A DNA stretch of 64,000 nt from Rhizosphaericola sp047606825 (GCA_047606825.1 JASGDY010000093.1:33577-97576), one strand, 5' to 3'; positions 1 through 9,465 are shown, numbered from the stretch's first letter. Notes: generated from the letters alone by a model not told the origin. Numbers and translations: made by a program.

Positions 1-303
1 CGAAAAGTTCCATGTAGAATCTTTATGAAGGTTGATGGTCAGTAGTGTACGCCCGTCCCTTTTGACAACGAAAGAGTCACAGGGCATCGTGGTAGCTACC
101 CGCACAATGTCGTCAAGCGTGGGATTTTCCTTGTAATAAGGCAGTGAGCGGTCAGCAATATTATTCTTTACCGGGAAATAATAGCAGAACATGGAATCGT
201 TGTCGTTAAGCGGATATACTTCTTTTTTAACGAAAAAGAGCCTTTTTTGCGCCATCCCACAAAATGGGAAAACTATGAACGAGGCAACTATTAATTTTTT
301 CAT
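1..303 (-). CDS. Exported protein of unknown function, cut by window edge
   Basis: An open frame runs from an ATG at 303 down to base 1 and continues off the window. The first ~19 residues form a signal peptide (MKKLIVASFIVFPFCGMAQ, signal peptidase I type), followed by a polar stretch rich in Asp, Lys and Tyr. The visible 101 residues carry no motif I recognise. Small exported proteins of this form, often with an energy-transducer TonB-like or repeat domain further on, are common in Bacteroidota, but the domain part is outside the window. It is divergent from queA. That it is a real gene is supported by the clean signal peptide and the uninterrupted frame; its function is unknown. Confidence 0.6.
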   Translation of the reverse strand, partial: MKKLIVASFIVFPFCGMAQKRLFFVKKEVYPLNDNDSMFCYYFPVKNNIADRSLPYYKENPTLDDIVRVATTMPCDSFVVKRDGRTLLTINLHKDSTWNFS

Positions 304-523
304 CTGCTTTTTTGTCTTTTCATAAAAATATTTTCCAGGTACAGGCAAGACGGTTCTTTTCCAGGGCCAACCGTATCGGCAGAAAAACATAGTGTTAATC
401 AAAAAGCAAAAGTAAAAATGTCAAAAACCTAACGCAAGGAAACCTGTGTTACACCCAAAACACTATTTTACAATTAACATAGCAATAGTTTACCGATACA
501 ATTTTTTTGCTGAAAAAATGTCC

Positions 524-620
524 TACCTTTGCAAACTTACAAATTATCGTGCTGTCAACACACCGGTATGCTTTTCTAGTCCGAAAAGAAGCGGTGTGTG
601 GCTCAGTTTTTGGAAAACTG
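524..620 (+). promoter_or_regulatory. queA promoter -7 box and structured 5' leader
   Basis: This is the informative part of the 304-737 gap. TACCTTTG at 524-531 fits the Bacteroidota -7 element TAnnTTTG; no clear TTTG lies 19 bases upstream. Downstream the leader can fold into a two-tier hairpin: ACACACCG at 558-565 pairs with CGGTGTGT at 592-599, and inside it CTTTTC at 571-576 pairs with GAAAAG at 583-588. A second hairpin follows (CAGTTTT 604-610 with AAAACTG 614-620). The gene starts ~118 bases later. The role is unknown; the structures are seen, regulation is inferred. The rest of the gap (304-523) shows nothing recognisable. Confidence 0.4.
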
Positions 621-737
621 TTCTAACAAGATAGAAGATGGAACCAATGGGTGAAATATACACAAAAATTACACGTCCGAAAAGTTTTTTTTACCCTAAT
701 GGATCTTTCGACAACCGAAAATAATAATTATAAACGA

Positions 738-1787
738 ATGAAATTATCACAATTTCGCTTTGACCTCCCTCTCAACCTCATCGCACAACATCCTGCCAAA
801 AAACGTGAAGATGCCCGCATGATGGTTCTTGACCGCAAGACTGGCAACATCGAAAACAGGCACTTCAGGGACATCGTTGAATACTTTGACGACAAGGACG
901 TATTTGTCGTCAACAACACCAAAGTGTTCCCGGCACGGATGTACGGGAAAAAGGAAAAAACCGGCGCAAAAATCGAGGTGTTCCTTCTCCGCGAACTCAA
1001 TAAACCCAACCGCCTGTGGGACGTGATCGTCGATCCCGCAAGGAAGATACGCGTAGGCAACAAACTATACTTCGGGGAAAACGACGAACTCGTCGCCGAA
1101 GTCATCGACAACACGACTAGTCGTGGACGTACCATCCGTTTCCTTTGGGACAACGACGAGGAATCCTTCAAAAACATGCTGGACTCCATGGGGGAGACCC
1201 CGTTGCCCAAATATATCAAAAGAAAACCGGACGAGGAGGACAAGGAACGCTACCAGACCGTATATGCCAAATACGAAGGTGCAGTAGCCGCGCCGACTGC
1301 CGGTCTCCACTTCAGCAAGGAGCTTATCAAACGCTGTGAAATCAAAGGCATACGCTTTGCGGAAATCACGCTGCATACCGGACTTAGTACATTTCGCCCG
1401 ATCGAAGTCGAGGACCTGAGCAAACACAAAATGGACGCGGAATATTACCGCATCGACGAGGAAGCCTGCAAAATCGTCAACAAAGCCAAAGATGGGCAAC
1501 GGAAGATATGCGCCATCGGAACGACCACAATGCGCGCACTCGAAAGCAGCTTTACGTCTGAAGGCCTGTTGAAACCCTCCGAGGGCTGGACCAACGTATT
1601 TATCCATCCGCCTTACGACTTCAATATTGCGAACAGCTTAGTCACCAATTTCCACTTGCCAAAGACGAGCCTTTTGATCATGCTGAGCGCATTTGCAGGG
1701 TACGACCTCGCAATGGAAGCCTACCAAAAGGCCATCAAGGACAAATACCGCTTCTTCAGCTACGGAGATGCGATGCTGGTCTTATAA
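738..1787 (+). CDS. queA: S-adenosylmethionine:tRNA ribosyltransferase-isomerase
   Basis: QueA transfers and isomerises the ribosyl part of AdoMet onto 7-aminomethyl-7-deazaguanine at tRNA position 34, giving epoxyqueuosine, the penultimate step of queuosine synthesis in the cytoplasm. The 349-residue product has the usual family length. Typical family blocks are visible in order: GETPLPKYI, ERYQTVYA, GAVAAPTAGLHF, TLHTGLSTF, FIHPP, TNFHLPKTSLL and SYGDAM near the C-terminus. An in-frame ATG at 651 would add 29 residues with no family similarity, so the ATG at 738, which begins MKLSQFRFDLP as in other QueA proteins, is chosen. No other queuosine gene is adjacent. A terminator follows directly. 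Confidence 0.95.
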   Translation: MKLSQFRFDLPLNLIAQHPAKKREDARMMVLDRKTGNIENRHFRDIVEYFDDKDVFVVNNTKVFPARMYGKKEKTGAKIEVFLLRELNKPNRLWDVIVDPARKIRVGNKLYFGENDELVAEVIDNTTSRGRTIRFLWDNDEESFKNMLDSMGETPLPKYIKRKPDEEDKERYQTVYAKYEGAVAAPTAGLHFSKELIKRCEIKGIRFAEITLHTGLSTFRPIEVEDLSKHKMDAEYYRIDEEACKIVNKAKDGQRKICAIGTTTMRALESSFTSEGLLKPSEGWTNVFIHPPYDFNIANSLVTNFHLPKTSLLIMLSAFAGYDLAMEAYQKAIKDKYRFFSYGDAMLVL

Positions 1788-1815
1788 GTTCTATAATTAG
1801 AATAAGGAATAGCGG

Positions 1816-1850
1816 AAAGTGCCAATTGCTGAAACAATTGGCACTTTTTT
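1816..1850 (+). terminator. Rho-independent terminator of queA
   Basis: A perfect 13-bp stem (1816-1828 with 1835-1847, core GTGCCAATTG/CAATTGGCAC) with a 6-base loop runs straight into a T tract at 1845-1850. It lies 29 bases after the queA stop. Confidence 0.85.
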
Positions 1851-1922
1851 ATTTTACCAAAAAACCAAAAGGCTGATGGTTTGTAGTATATGTCATCTTT
1901 TCACCATCTAGAATCAGAAATT

Positions 1923-2219
1923 ATGACAGACTATAACAAACCACTGGAATACCAGAAAGGAGATCCCAAATATTCCAGCAAGGACGACCTATTGGAAAAT
2001 ACGGAAAAGATTTCCATCGATGCCGACGACCTAGGCGAAGGCAGCACGGACGATATTGTCGTGATAGACCGCCCGGACTTAGAACTTGACGAAGGACTAG
2101 ACGTCTCCGATACCGACCTCGACGACGAGGATGGGCTGATCGGCGAAGAATACGAAGAAAACAACTACTTCAGCCTCGGCGACAACCATGATGACCTGGA
2201 AGAAACTGAAGAAGAATAA
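1923..2219 (+). CDS. Small highly acidic protein of unknown function
   Basis: The 98-residue product starts MTDYNKPLEYQKGDP and is dominated by Asp and Glu, with runs such as DLDDED and EETEEE towards the C-terminus. There is no signal peptide, membrane segment or cysteine. An upstream in-frame ATG at 1890 would add 11 unconvincing residues. Small acidic proteins with this type of sequence occur in related Bacteroidota, but I know of no assigned function. It may be largely disordered. It sits alone between the queA terminator and the efflux promoter. The strong compositional bias and the sensible start support it being coding; function is not assignable. Confidence 0.6.
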   Translation: MTDYNKPLEYQKGDPKYSSKDDLLENTEKISIDADDLGEGSTDDIVVIDRPDLELDEGLDVSDTDLDDEDGLIGEEYEENNYFSLGDNHDDLEETEEE

Positions 2220-2277
2220 AAACACCTGACCATTCCGTATTACCTATCCACTCCTTTTTATAAAAATTAAACAAACG

Positions 2278-2308
2278 TTTGAATAATTCGTTTTCCTCGT
2301 TATCTTTG
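2278..2308 (+). promoter_or_regulatory. Promoter of the RND efflux operon
   Basis: TTTG at 2278-2281, a spacer of exactly 19 bases, then TATCTTTG at 2301-2308: a full match to the Bacteroidota sigma-A promoter TTTG-N19-TAnnTTTG. It lies 65 bases before the TolC-like gene and should drive all three efflux genes. Confidence 0.8.
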
Positions 2309-2373
2309 CGGTCTCTGTCAAAGAGCAAAACCCTGTTTTGGGGAATCGACCTTTATTATAAACAGAAAACTGA

Positions 2374-3708
2374 ATGAAAAAAATCACAGGAATCCTAGTT
2401 ATCCTACTTATTTTGCGGGGACATAGTGCCTGCGCTCAGGAGTCGCCTGCGTCCTCAGCAGACACGACCTTACAAGAGGCTGATTTGCAGACGTGTATTG
2501 ACGTTGCCTTGAAAAACTATCCGCTGATCAAGCAAAGCCAAATCGACCAAAAGATAACCGAAGCGCAGATAAAATCAAAAATCTCCGACTGGTATCCGCA
2601 GGTCAACCTCACAGCCAACTACCAAAATACGTTCCAGAAACTGGCCTTGCTCACCTCCAACGGATTGTTTACGTCAGGTGCTTACAATTCGTCCGTAGTA
2701 CAGCTTGGAGCTACGCAGAACCTCTTTAACCGCGATGCGCTGTTGGCACTCAAAAGCCAGGGAGACGTAAAACAAAATACTTTGAATCAATTGATTACCA
2801 ATAAAATAGATTTGGTCGTCAATGTTTCCAAAGCGTATTACGCCATCCTCTCCGTCATACAGCAGGTGCGGGTACTCGACGAGGACATCGTCCGTTTGCA
2901 AAGAAGCCTCAAAGATGCCACCAACCAATACAAGGCAGGTATCGTGGACAACACAGGCTACAAACAGGCGACCATCAACCTCAACAACAGCAAAGCACAG
3001 CGGCAAGGGCTGGAAGCCTCCATACCTTATTACTATGCCCTCCTGAAGTTCTACATGAACTATCCGGTGGACAAGGATTTTACCATCCACTACGATTCCA
3101 CACAGCTAAGCCAAACGGCAGCGTTGGATACCAACCAGACTGTCGATTTCCAGCAAAGAATCGAATACAAAACATTGACCACCAACAGACGTCTATTGGA
3201 AGCCAACCTGAAATATGAAAAATGGAGCTACCTGCCGACGCTTTCCCTGTTTGCCAATTACAATCTGAACTATTTGAACGACCGTTTCTCTCCGTTGTAC
3301 AAAAACAATTATCCGCAGTCCTACGCAGGTATCCAGTTGTCCATGCCGATATTCCAAGGGGGAAAACGTAAACAGAACATAAGAGCGGCCGAGTTCAATC
3401 TCGAAAAGAACGGATGGGATTTCCAGAACCTGAAAAATTCAGTCAACCAGGAATACCAGTCCGCCCTCTCAGCCTACAAGTCAGACCTCGCCACCTACAA
3501 CGCGACAAAGGAAAACGCAGAATTGGCACAGGAAGTTTACAACACCGTCGAGTTGCAATACCGCGCCGGTGTCAAGACATACCTTGATGTCATCACGGCG
3601 GAAACGACGCTGCTGACAGCAAAAATCAATTATACCAATTCCTTGTTCAAACTATTATCCGACAAGGTAGACGTAGAAAAAGCAAACGGCTCCATCCAAC
3701 CTAATTAA
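2374..3708 (+). CDS. TolC-family outer membrane efflux protein
   Basis: This is the outer-membrane channel of a tripartite RND efflux pump. A signal peptide covers about residues 1-21 (hydrophobic LVILLILRG, cleavage after ACA-Q). The mature part has the two-fold repeated outer membrane efflux architecture: long amphipathic alanine/glutamine-rich helices around residues 40-80, 140-200 and 340-430, separated by beta segments. At 444 residues it is normal for the family. It is the first gene of a three-gene operon with the adaptor 35 bases downstream and the pump after that, behind a strong consensus promoter. The exported compound cannot be read from the sequence. Confidence 0.92.
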   Translation: MKKITGILVILLILRGHSACAQESPASSADTTLQEADLQTCIDVALKNYPLIKQSQIDQKITEAQIKSKISDWYPQVNLTANYQNTFQKLALLTSNGLFTSGAYNSSVVQLGATQNLFNRDALLALKSQGDVKQNTLNQLITNKIDLVVNVSKAYYAILSVIQQVRVLDEDIVRLQRSLKDATNQYKAGIVDNTGYKQATINLNNSKAQRQGLEASIPYYYALLKFYMNYPVDKDFTIHYDSTQLSQTAALDTNQTVDFQQRIEYKTLTTNRRLLEANLKYEKWSYLPTLSLFANYNLNYLNDRFSPLYKNNYPQSYAGIQLSMPIFQGGKRKQNIRAAEFNLEKNGWDFQNLKNSVNQEYQSALSAYKSDLATYNATKENAELAQEVYNTVELQYRAGVKTYLDVITAETTLLTAKINYTNSLFKLLSDKVDVEKANGSIQPN

Positions 3709-3743
3709 AAGTAACAACTAACATTTAAAATTCCTTATATACT

Positions 3744-4883
3744 ATGTCATTGCATACCACACAAAAAATAACAGGATTCGCATTATTGTTGGCATTAGCC
3801 TCCTGTGGTGGAGGCCAGAAAGGCGGCACCGCCGGAATGCCCGACCCCAACGCTCCAGTTACCGTTACTGACACCGTAGTCGGCTATAGTGAGGCCACGT
3901 TCGGCACACAGTTTCCAGGTTCCGTAACAGCGTTCCAACAGGTCAACCTGACACCGCAGGTTACAGGATACGTAACAGGTATCCATTTCAAGGACGGACA
4001 GCACGTGACCAAAGGCCAACTGCTATACTCCATCGACGACCAGGTCTATAGTGCCAACCTATCCAATGCGGATGCCAACATAGCGGTCCAACAAGCTGCT
4101 GTCGACAAAGCGCAGAAAGACTATGACCGCTACCACATGCTGGAAAAAGAAGACGCCATCGCCAAACAGCAGGTCGATTATGCGGATGCGGCACTCGTCT
4201 CTGCCCAGAAACAACTGGCTGCGGCAAAAGCCAATGCATCAAGCATCCGGAGCAATGTGCGCTTCACCAAGATATATGCTCCTTTTACCGGCACGGTTGG
4301 CATTTCGCAAGTACGTGTCGGCATGGCGGTATTTGCCGGACAGACGGTGCTCAACACTATCTCGACCAACAATCCTATTGCCGTCGACTTCAATGTAGAC
4401 CAGACCATTGTCAACCGTTTTGTCACATTGCAGCAGAGCAACGCGAAAGTGTTCCAGATAGAGCTGGGCGCGGACAGCATCTATCCGGCAAAAGGAAGTG
4501 TGGCAATGATCGACCGTGCTGCCGATATGCAGACAGGTACCATCAAGGTACGTCTGTCATTCCCCAATGACAAAGACCGTCTCAAACCAGGCATGAACGC
4601 TACCGTACTTGTCGGCGACGAACAAAAAGCATTGCTGATACCTACCAAATCCATCTTAGCGCAACTCGGTGAGTTTTATGTATATGTCATAGGAGACTCC
4701 AGCAAAGTGTCCCAAAGAAAAATCACACAAGGCAACACGGTAGGTGCGTTCACTTCTGTTCTCTCCGGCTTAAACGAAGGAGACAAAATCGTCGTGGACG
4801 GAACGCAGAATCTGCGCGAAGGTTCTAAGGTAATCAACCAAAAAGACGCGGCGGCACAGCAGCAAGCTGGCGGCAAAAAATAA
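3744..4883 (+). CDS. RND efflux periplasmic adaptor lipoprotein
   Basis: This membrane fusion protein links the inner-membrane RND pump to the TolC-like channel. The N-terminus is a lipoprotein signal with lipobox LALASC (Cys at residue 21), so it is probably anchored by lipid. Then come the first half of the biotinyl-lipoyl-like domain (VTGYVTGIHFKDGQHVTKGQ), an alanine-rich helical hairpin (about residues 110-170), the second lipoyl half (IYAPFTGTVG), a beta-barrel domain and a C-terminal membrane-proximal domain. The length of 379 residues fits the AcrA/MexE type. A low-complexity QQQAGGKK tail ends the protein. It lies between the channel and pump genes, which supports one shared complex. 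Confidence 0.93.
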   Translation: MSLHTTQKITGFALLLALASCGGGQKGGTAGMPDPNAPVTVTDTVVGYSEATFGTQFPGSVTAFQQVNLTPQVTGYVTGIHFKDGQHVTKGQLLYSIDDQVYSANLSNADANIAVQQAAVDKAQKDYDRYHMLEKEDAIAKQQVDYADAALVSAQKQLAAAKANASSIRSNVRFTKIYAPFTGTVGISQVRVGMAVFAGQTVLNTISTNNPIAVDFNVDQTIVNRFVTLQQSNAKVFQIELGADSIYPAKGSVAMIDRAADMQTGTIKVRLSFPNDKDRLKPGMNATVLVGDEQKALLIPTKSILAQLGEFYVYVIGDSSKVSQRKITQGNTVGAFTSVLSGLNEGDKIVVDGTQNLREGSKVINQKDAAAQQQAGGKK

Positions 4884-5021
4884 TTTTAAGTAAAAAATTA
4901 CTTAATACTCAATGCCTAACGCTTAACAACAAGAAATAGCCAAGGATTGATAGCCAACAGCTACATTTTAGTAAATTTTCAAAAGGACTAGCTCCTTCCT
5001 AACAAGAAAGAATAAAAAGTT

Positions 5022-8000
5022 ATGATCGCAGATACCTTTATAAAACGGCCTGTTACCGCGATAGTCATCTCTATCGTATTGGTGCTGGTCGGGATATTGG
5101 CCATGCTCAACTTGCCAATATCAAAGTTCCCAGACATCACCCCTCCTACCGTGTCCGTTACCGCCAACTATACGGGTGCCGATGCCGTCACTGCGGAGCA
5201 AACCACGACTACGCAGATTGAAACCAATATCAATGGTTCACCTGGTATGGAGTATATGACATCCAACAGTACCTCTACCGGATCGGTTTCCATCGCCGTA
5301 ACATTCGCAGTCGGAACCGATATCGACGTGGCGACACTGGACGTCCAAAACCGTGTGAGCGTCGCACAACCTGCCCTACCACAGGCGGTGCAGCGTCTGG
5401 GTGTCACCACCAGAAAAAGAAACCCTTCCATATTCATGGCTTTGGGTGTCTATTCTCCACACGATACGCACTCTGCGGTATTCTTAGGTAACTATACCAA
5501 TATCTACATCAAAGACGTCATCCTGCGTACACCTGGTGTGGGTGACGTATTGACCCGTGCACAGGACTTCAGTATGCGTGTATGGTTAGATCCGGATAAA
5601 CTGTCCAAATTCAACATGACACCTGCCGATGTTACCAGTGCCATTGCTAGCCAGAACATGCAGATTGCAGCGGGTTCGTTTGGCGGCGTACCGCAACCCA
5701 CCAGCCAGGCATTTGAATACACGGTCATCAGTAATGGTCGTCTAAGCACACCCGAGGAATTTAACAACATAGTGGTCAGGTCCAATGCCGACAACGGAAG
5801 CCTTGTCTATTTGAAAGATGTGGGCAGGGTCGAGCTGGGCACATTTGACTATACTGCCAACGGTTATGTCGGACTGCACCCCGCAGCCTTCATCTTGATT
5901 TACCTTGCACCAGGTGCCAATGCGCTTGATACCTATGACAAGGTGATGGAAAACCTGAACAACATGAAGAGAAACTTCCCGTCCGACGTGGACTTTGCCG
6001 TTCCGGTAGAGACTGCTTCGGTAGTAACCGCCTCTATCGAGGAAGTGTTACACACATTTGTGGAAGCACTCATTTTAGTGATTGTCGTGATATTGCTGTT
6101 CTTGCAGAGCTGGCGCGCGACGTTGATTCCTGTTTTGGCAATTCCGGTCATTTTGGTGGCGACGTTCATATTGTTCATACCGTTTGGCTTTACGGTTAAT
6201 ACGTTGACACTCTTTGCCTTTGTATTGGCGATCGGCATCGTCGTGGATGATGCCATCGTCGTGGTAGAATCCGTACAGCATTATCTCGATACGCAGCCGA
6301 TAGGTGCCAAGGAAGCAACGGAAAAAGCAATGAAAGACATATCTGCCCCAGTCATAGCGATTGCCTTGATCCTGGCGGCGGTATTTGTACCGGTAAGTTT
6401 CATCCCTGGCATTTCCGGACGCCTTTACCAACAGTTTGCCATGACGATTGCGGTTTCGGTACTGATTTCCGCGTTCATCGCGCTGTCGCTGACCCCGGCA
6501 TTGTGTAGCTTGATGATGAAGCCTACAAAAGATACATCCAACAGCCGCAATATCATACACAGGTTCAACAATGGCTTCAACAAATGGTTTGGGAGAGTTA
6601 CGGACAAATATACCAGTGGCGTGGCATGGCTCATCAAACGAGCATGGGGCGTCGTCATTGCACTCGTGGCCATTATCGTCGGAATGGTGTTCCTGTTCAA
6701 AGCCAAACCAGCAGGCTTCTTGCCGATCGAGGACGAGGGCCGTCTGTTCGTTGCCTACCAGTTGCCCGAAGGTGCATCCATGACACGCTCCATCAATATG
6801 CTAAAAGAACTCATGAAACGTGTTGGAGGCATCCCCGAAGTAAATGTATTGGGTGGTCTCGGCGGTTTCAATGCCTTGACTGCCGCAGCAAAATCCAACT
6901 CCGGTACGATGTTCGTCAGCTTGAAACCTTGGGACAAACGTAAAGGAGCAGGCCAGACTGCCGCAGCCGTGGTACAGGAAATCAACAAACGCTGTGCAGA
7001 CCTCGCACCCCAGGCCAAAATCCTGGCAGTAACGCCTCCCCCTATCGATGGGATGGGACAGTCTTCCGGTTTTACCATAGAAATCCTACAGACGACAAGT
7101 ACGGACAGTCTACCCGTATTTGAAAAAGTAGCGCAGAAATTCCAGATGGCAGCCATGCAAAGACCGGAGATCGCCTACGCAATGACATTCTTTACGTCCC
7201 ACACCCCTGCCTATAACGTGGATGTTGACAGAAACCAAGTTGCCAAATATGGCGTCAACATGAGTGATGCGTTTGGCGTACTGTCGACACTGCTCGGTAG
7301 TACCTACGTCAATGACGTTACATTGTACGGCCGTAACTTCAAAGTAATGGCAATGGCTGACAGCAGCTTCCGTGTCAATCCTGAAGTACTTAACAGATAC
7401 TATGTACGCAACGGTAACGGTGGCATGATTCCGCTAGGCTCTTTGGTGACGACCCGGCTCTCCGAAGCACCGTCTGTCATCAGCCATTACAATATCTATC
7501 GTAACATCGAGTTTATCGGTTCTCCGAAACCCGGCTTCAGTAGTGGACAGGCTATTGAGGCATTGAAAGAGGTGGCGGCACAGACATTGCCGGCCGGTTA
7601 TGATTATGAATTCTCCGCGATGAGCCGCGAAGAATTGACGGCAGGTGATATGACGATGTACGTTTTCATTGCGTCCTTCGTGTTCGTGTTCCTGTTCATG
7701 GCAGCCTTGTACGAAAGCTGGGCAATACCATTTGCGGTCATCTTGGCAGTACCTATCGGTATCTTTGGCTCCATCCTGACATTGACGTTTACGCCGACAT
7801 TGGTCAATGACATCTACTTCAAGATTGGTCTATTGACCGTTATCGGCCTGGCGGCGAAAAATGCCATCCTGATTGTAGAATTTGCCAAAGAACGCCTGGA
7901 CAAGGAAGGCATGCCGATCGTGGAAGCAACGTTGCAAGCCGTTTCCCTCCGTCTGCGTCCTATCATGATGACTTCATTGGCGTTCATATTGGGTGTATTG

Positions 8001-8219
8001 CCTTTGGCTTTTGCTACGGGTGCGGCATCTATGGCACGTAGCACTTTGGGATGGACTGTATGTGGCGGTATGATTGCGGCGTCGTCCATTGCGATTTTCG
8101 TCGTTCCGGTTCTGTTTGTCTTGATTGCCCGTGTCGCATACAGCGAAGAGCAATTGAGAGAACTTAGGATCAAACATGAAGAATCCAAAGACGGCAGCAG
8201 CCACAGCAATGCACATTAG
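5022..8219 (+). CDS. RND multidrug efflux pump, HAE1 (AcrB/MexF-like)
   Basis: This is the proton-driven inner-membrane transporter of the tripartite pump. At 1065 residues it has the full AcrB-type layout: TM1 near residues 10-30, a large periplasmic porter domain, TM2-7 around 335-495, a second periplasmic domain, and TM8-12 to about residue 1040. The proton-relay pair Asp409-Asp410 is seen in the TM4 motif GIVVDDAIVVVE, and the family block PISKFPDI follows TM1. The spacer of 138 bases after the adaptor is long but holds no other gene. Its coding sequence around residues 781-837 resembles a relic at 18702-18875, so a second pump gene once existed nearby. Confidence 0.95.
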   Translation: MIADTFIKRPVTAIVISIVLVLVGILAMLNLPISKFPDITPPTVSVTANYTGADAVTAEQTTTTQIETNINGSPGMEYMTSNSTSTGSVSIAVTFAVGTDIDVATLDVQNRVSVAQPALPQAVQRLGVTTRKRNPSIFMALGVYSPHDTHSAVFLGNYTNIYIKDVILRTPGVGDVLTRAQDFSMRVWLDPDKLSKFNMTPADVTSAIASQNMQIAAGSFGGVPQPTSQAFEYTVISNGRLSTPEEFNNIVVRSNADNGSLVYLKDVGRVELGTFDYTANGYVGLHPAAFILIYLAPGANALDTYDKVMENLNNMKRNFPSDVDFAVPVETASVVTASIEEVLHTFVEALILVIVVILLFLQSWRATLIPVLAIPVILVATFILFIPFGFTVNTLTLFAFVLAIGIVVDDAIVVVESVQHYLDTQPIGAKEATEKAMKDISAPVIAIALILAAVFVPVSFIPGISGRLYQQFAMTIAVSVLISAFIALSLTPALCSLMMKPTKDTSNSRNIIHRFNNGFNKWFGRVTDKYTSGVAWLIKRAWGVVIALVAIIVGMVFLFKAKPAGFLPIEDEGRLFVAYQLPEGASMTRSINMLKELMKRVGGIPEVNVLGGLGGFNALTAAAKSNSGTMFVSLKPWDKRKGAGQTAAAVVQEINKRCADLAPQAKILAVTPPPIDGMGQSSGFTIEILQTTSTDSLPVFEKVAQKFQMAAMQRPEIAYAMTFFTSHTPAYNVDVDRNQVAKYGVNMSDAFGVLSTLLGSTYVNDVTLYGRNFKVMAMADSSFRVNPEVLNRYYVRNGNGGMIPLGSLVTTRLSEAPSVISHYNIYRNIEFIGSPKPGFSSGQAIEALKEVAAQTLPAGYDYEFSAMSREELTAGDMTMYVFIASFVFVFLFMAALYESWAIPFAVILAVPIGIFGSILTLTFTPTLVNDIYFKIGLLTVIGLAAKNAILIVEFAKERLDKEGMPIVEATLQAVSLRLRPIMMTSLAFILGVLPLAFATGAASMARSTLGWTVCGGMIAASSIAIFVVPVLFVLIARVAYSEEQLRELRIKHEESKDGSSHSNAH

Positions 8220-8252
8220 TCAAGGATAAATATGATATGACTTAAAAAATGG

Positions 8253-8285
8253 CAAGGCGGTTCATAGTTGAACCGCCTTGTTTGC
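8253..8285. terminator. Bidirectional terminator between RND pump and LacI gene
   Basis: A perfect 12-bp stem, CAAGGCGGTTCA at 8253-8264 with TGAACCGCCTTG at 8269-8280 and a 4-base loop. An A run lies just before it (8243-8249) and T residues follow, so it can stop both the efflux operon and the convergent LacI-type gene. Confidence 0.8.
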
Positions 8286-8329
8286 GTTATGAAAAAGCAA
8301 TGGCACTGTCCAGTACATTCGTTGGGTAG

Positions 8330-9337
8330 TTATTGAGTAGAGGCTCTTTCAACAAGAACAGAAGGAATGGTCATAATAAAATCGTCAGGAACGGTTTTCT
8401 TTCTCCGCTCGATCATACTAAATAATATTTCCGCCGCATTTTTTCCCATCTCAAATGCGGGCTGGGAAATCGTACTCAGTGGGGGATTTAATATCGAAGC
8501 CGTCTGAAGCGCGGAAAATGCTATTATTTTCAAATCTTTGGGAATATTCAAACCTAAAAAATAAATCTGGATAGCGATTTTTTCAACAGATGCAACGATT
8601 CCATCAATTCTAGGATGCGCTTTAAATATATTTCTTAACTGTACAATTACGTTGCCATCACTTTCAGCATTATCAATCACAAAATGCATTTGCTTTGAGC
8701 CTGGAAAGCCCATCTTATGTAATGTATTAATAAAACCTTGAGAACGTTTCTGACAAATAGAGAGTCTATCTGACAACGATAAAAAAATGGGATAATGGCA
8801 ACCTTTTTCAAGAAGATGCTTTGCCGCCATTATGCCGCATTCGTAATCATTAGTGAGAACTTTCGGGGATGGGAAGGATTCAATTGTCCGGTCAAAGAAG
8901 ACCAAGGGTATGGACTTGCTTCTTACCTTATCGAGATGAGCCGTCTCTGTTGTTTCATTCGATACTGAAATGAGAATGCCGTCAACACGCCCACTCGCAC
9001 ACTGGCTAAGGATATCTTTTTCATTCTCAAAATTTTCATGAGAAAGATAGATTAGAACATGATAATTTTTAGCCGCTGCTACGGATTGGATGCCATTGAT
9101 AGCCAGTGCAAAGAAATTGTCCGCAATCTCGGGCAATACGACTGCTATTGTCTTACTCTTTCGACTCCGTAAACCACTGGCGTATGGATTAGGAACATAA
9201 TTCAAATCTGAGGCAAGGGACAACACCTTCTTCTTCGTTTCACTACTAATTTCATAGCTATCCTTTAACGCTTTGGAAACAGTGGCTTTGGAAAGGCCAA
9301 GTCGATTAGCTAGTGTCCCAATCGTAATCTTACTCAT
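8330..9337 (-). CDS. LacI-family transcriptional regulator
   Basis: A sugar-responsive repressor that most likely controls the neighbouring SusC/SusD-GH28-GH92 genes. The N-terminal helix-turn-helix is clear at residues 4-24 (TIGTLANRLGLSKATVSKAL), followed by the hinge (NPYASGLRSRKSKTIAVVLP) and a periplasmic-binding-protein-like effector domain to residue 335. It is transcribed away from susC. A perfect 38-bp palindrome with the LacI-type centre AAACCGGTTT starts 46 bases upstream of its ATG, against a -7-like box (9374-9382), so autoregulation is likely. The gene is AT-richer than the efflux operon beside it, in keeping with an imported locus. Its effector, perhaps a galacturonate- or mannose-derived sugar, is unknown. 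Confidence 0.93.
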   Translation of the reverse strand: MSKITIGTLANRLGLSKATVSKALKDSYEISSETKKKVLSLASDLNYVPNPYASGLRSRKSKTIAVVLPEIADNFFALAINGIQSVAAAKNYHVLIYLSHENFENEKDILSQCASGRVDGILISVSNETTETAHLDKVRSKSIPLVFFDRTIESFPSPKVLTNDYECGIMAAKHLLEKGCHYPIFLSLSDRLSICQKRSQGFINTLHKMGFPGSKQMHFVIDNAESDGNVIVQLRNIFKAHPRIDGIVASVEKIAIQIYFLGLNIPKDLKIIAFSALQTASILNPPLSTISQPAFEMGKNAAEILFSMIERRKKTVPDDFIMTIPSVLVERASTQ

Positions 9338-9382
9338 ATAATGGTCAATAATTAAAAAAAGCCATAGTATTTACAAAGAATA

Positions 9383-9420
9383 AAACATTATTTACGAAAC
9401 CGGTTTCGTAAATAATGTTT
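9383..9420. promoter_or_regulatory. Perfect 38-bp palindromic LacI-type operator
   Basis: Bases 9383-9401 are the exact reverse complement of 9402-9420; the centre reads GAAACCGGTTTC. LacI-family operators are palindromes with a central CG. The left edge touches a -7-like box (TATTCTTTG on the minus strand, 9374-9382) of the LacI gene, so bound repressor would cover that promoter. It also lies on the side facing susC. Confidence 0.85.
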
Positions 9421-9465
9421 CCGCAAATAAGCACTTTTATTTGTAAAACATGCAATTTTGACTAA

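Noticed and set aside
540..737. preQ1 riboswitch in front of queA
   Set aside because: The hairpins do not show the H-type pseudoknot or conserved core of the known preQ1 classes, and queA is not a usual target.
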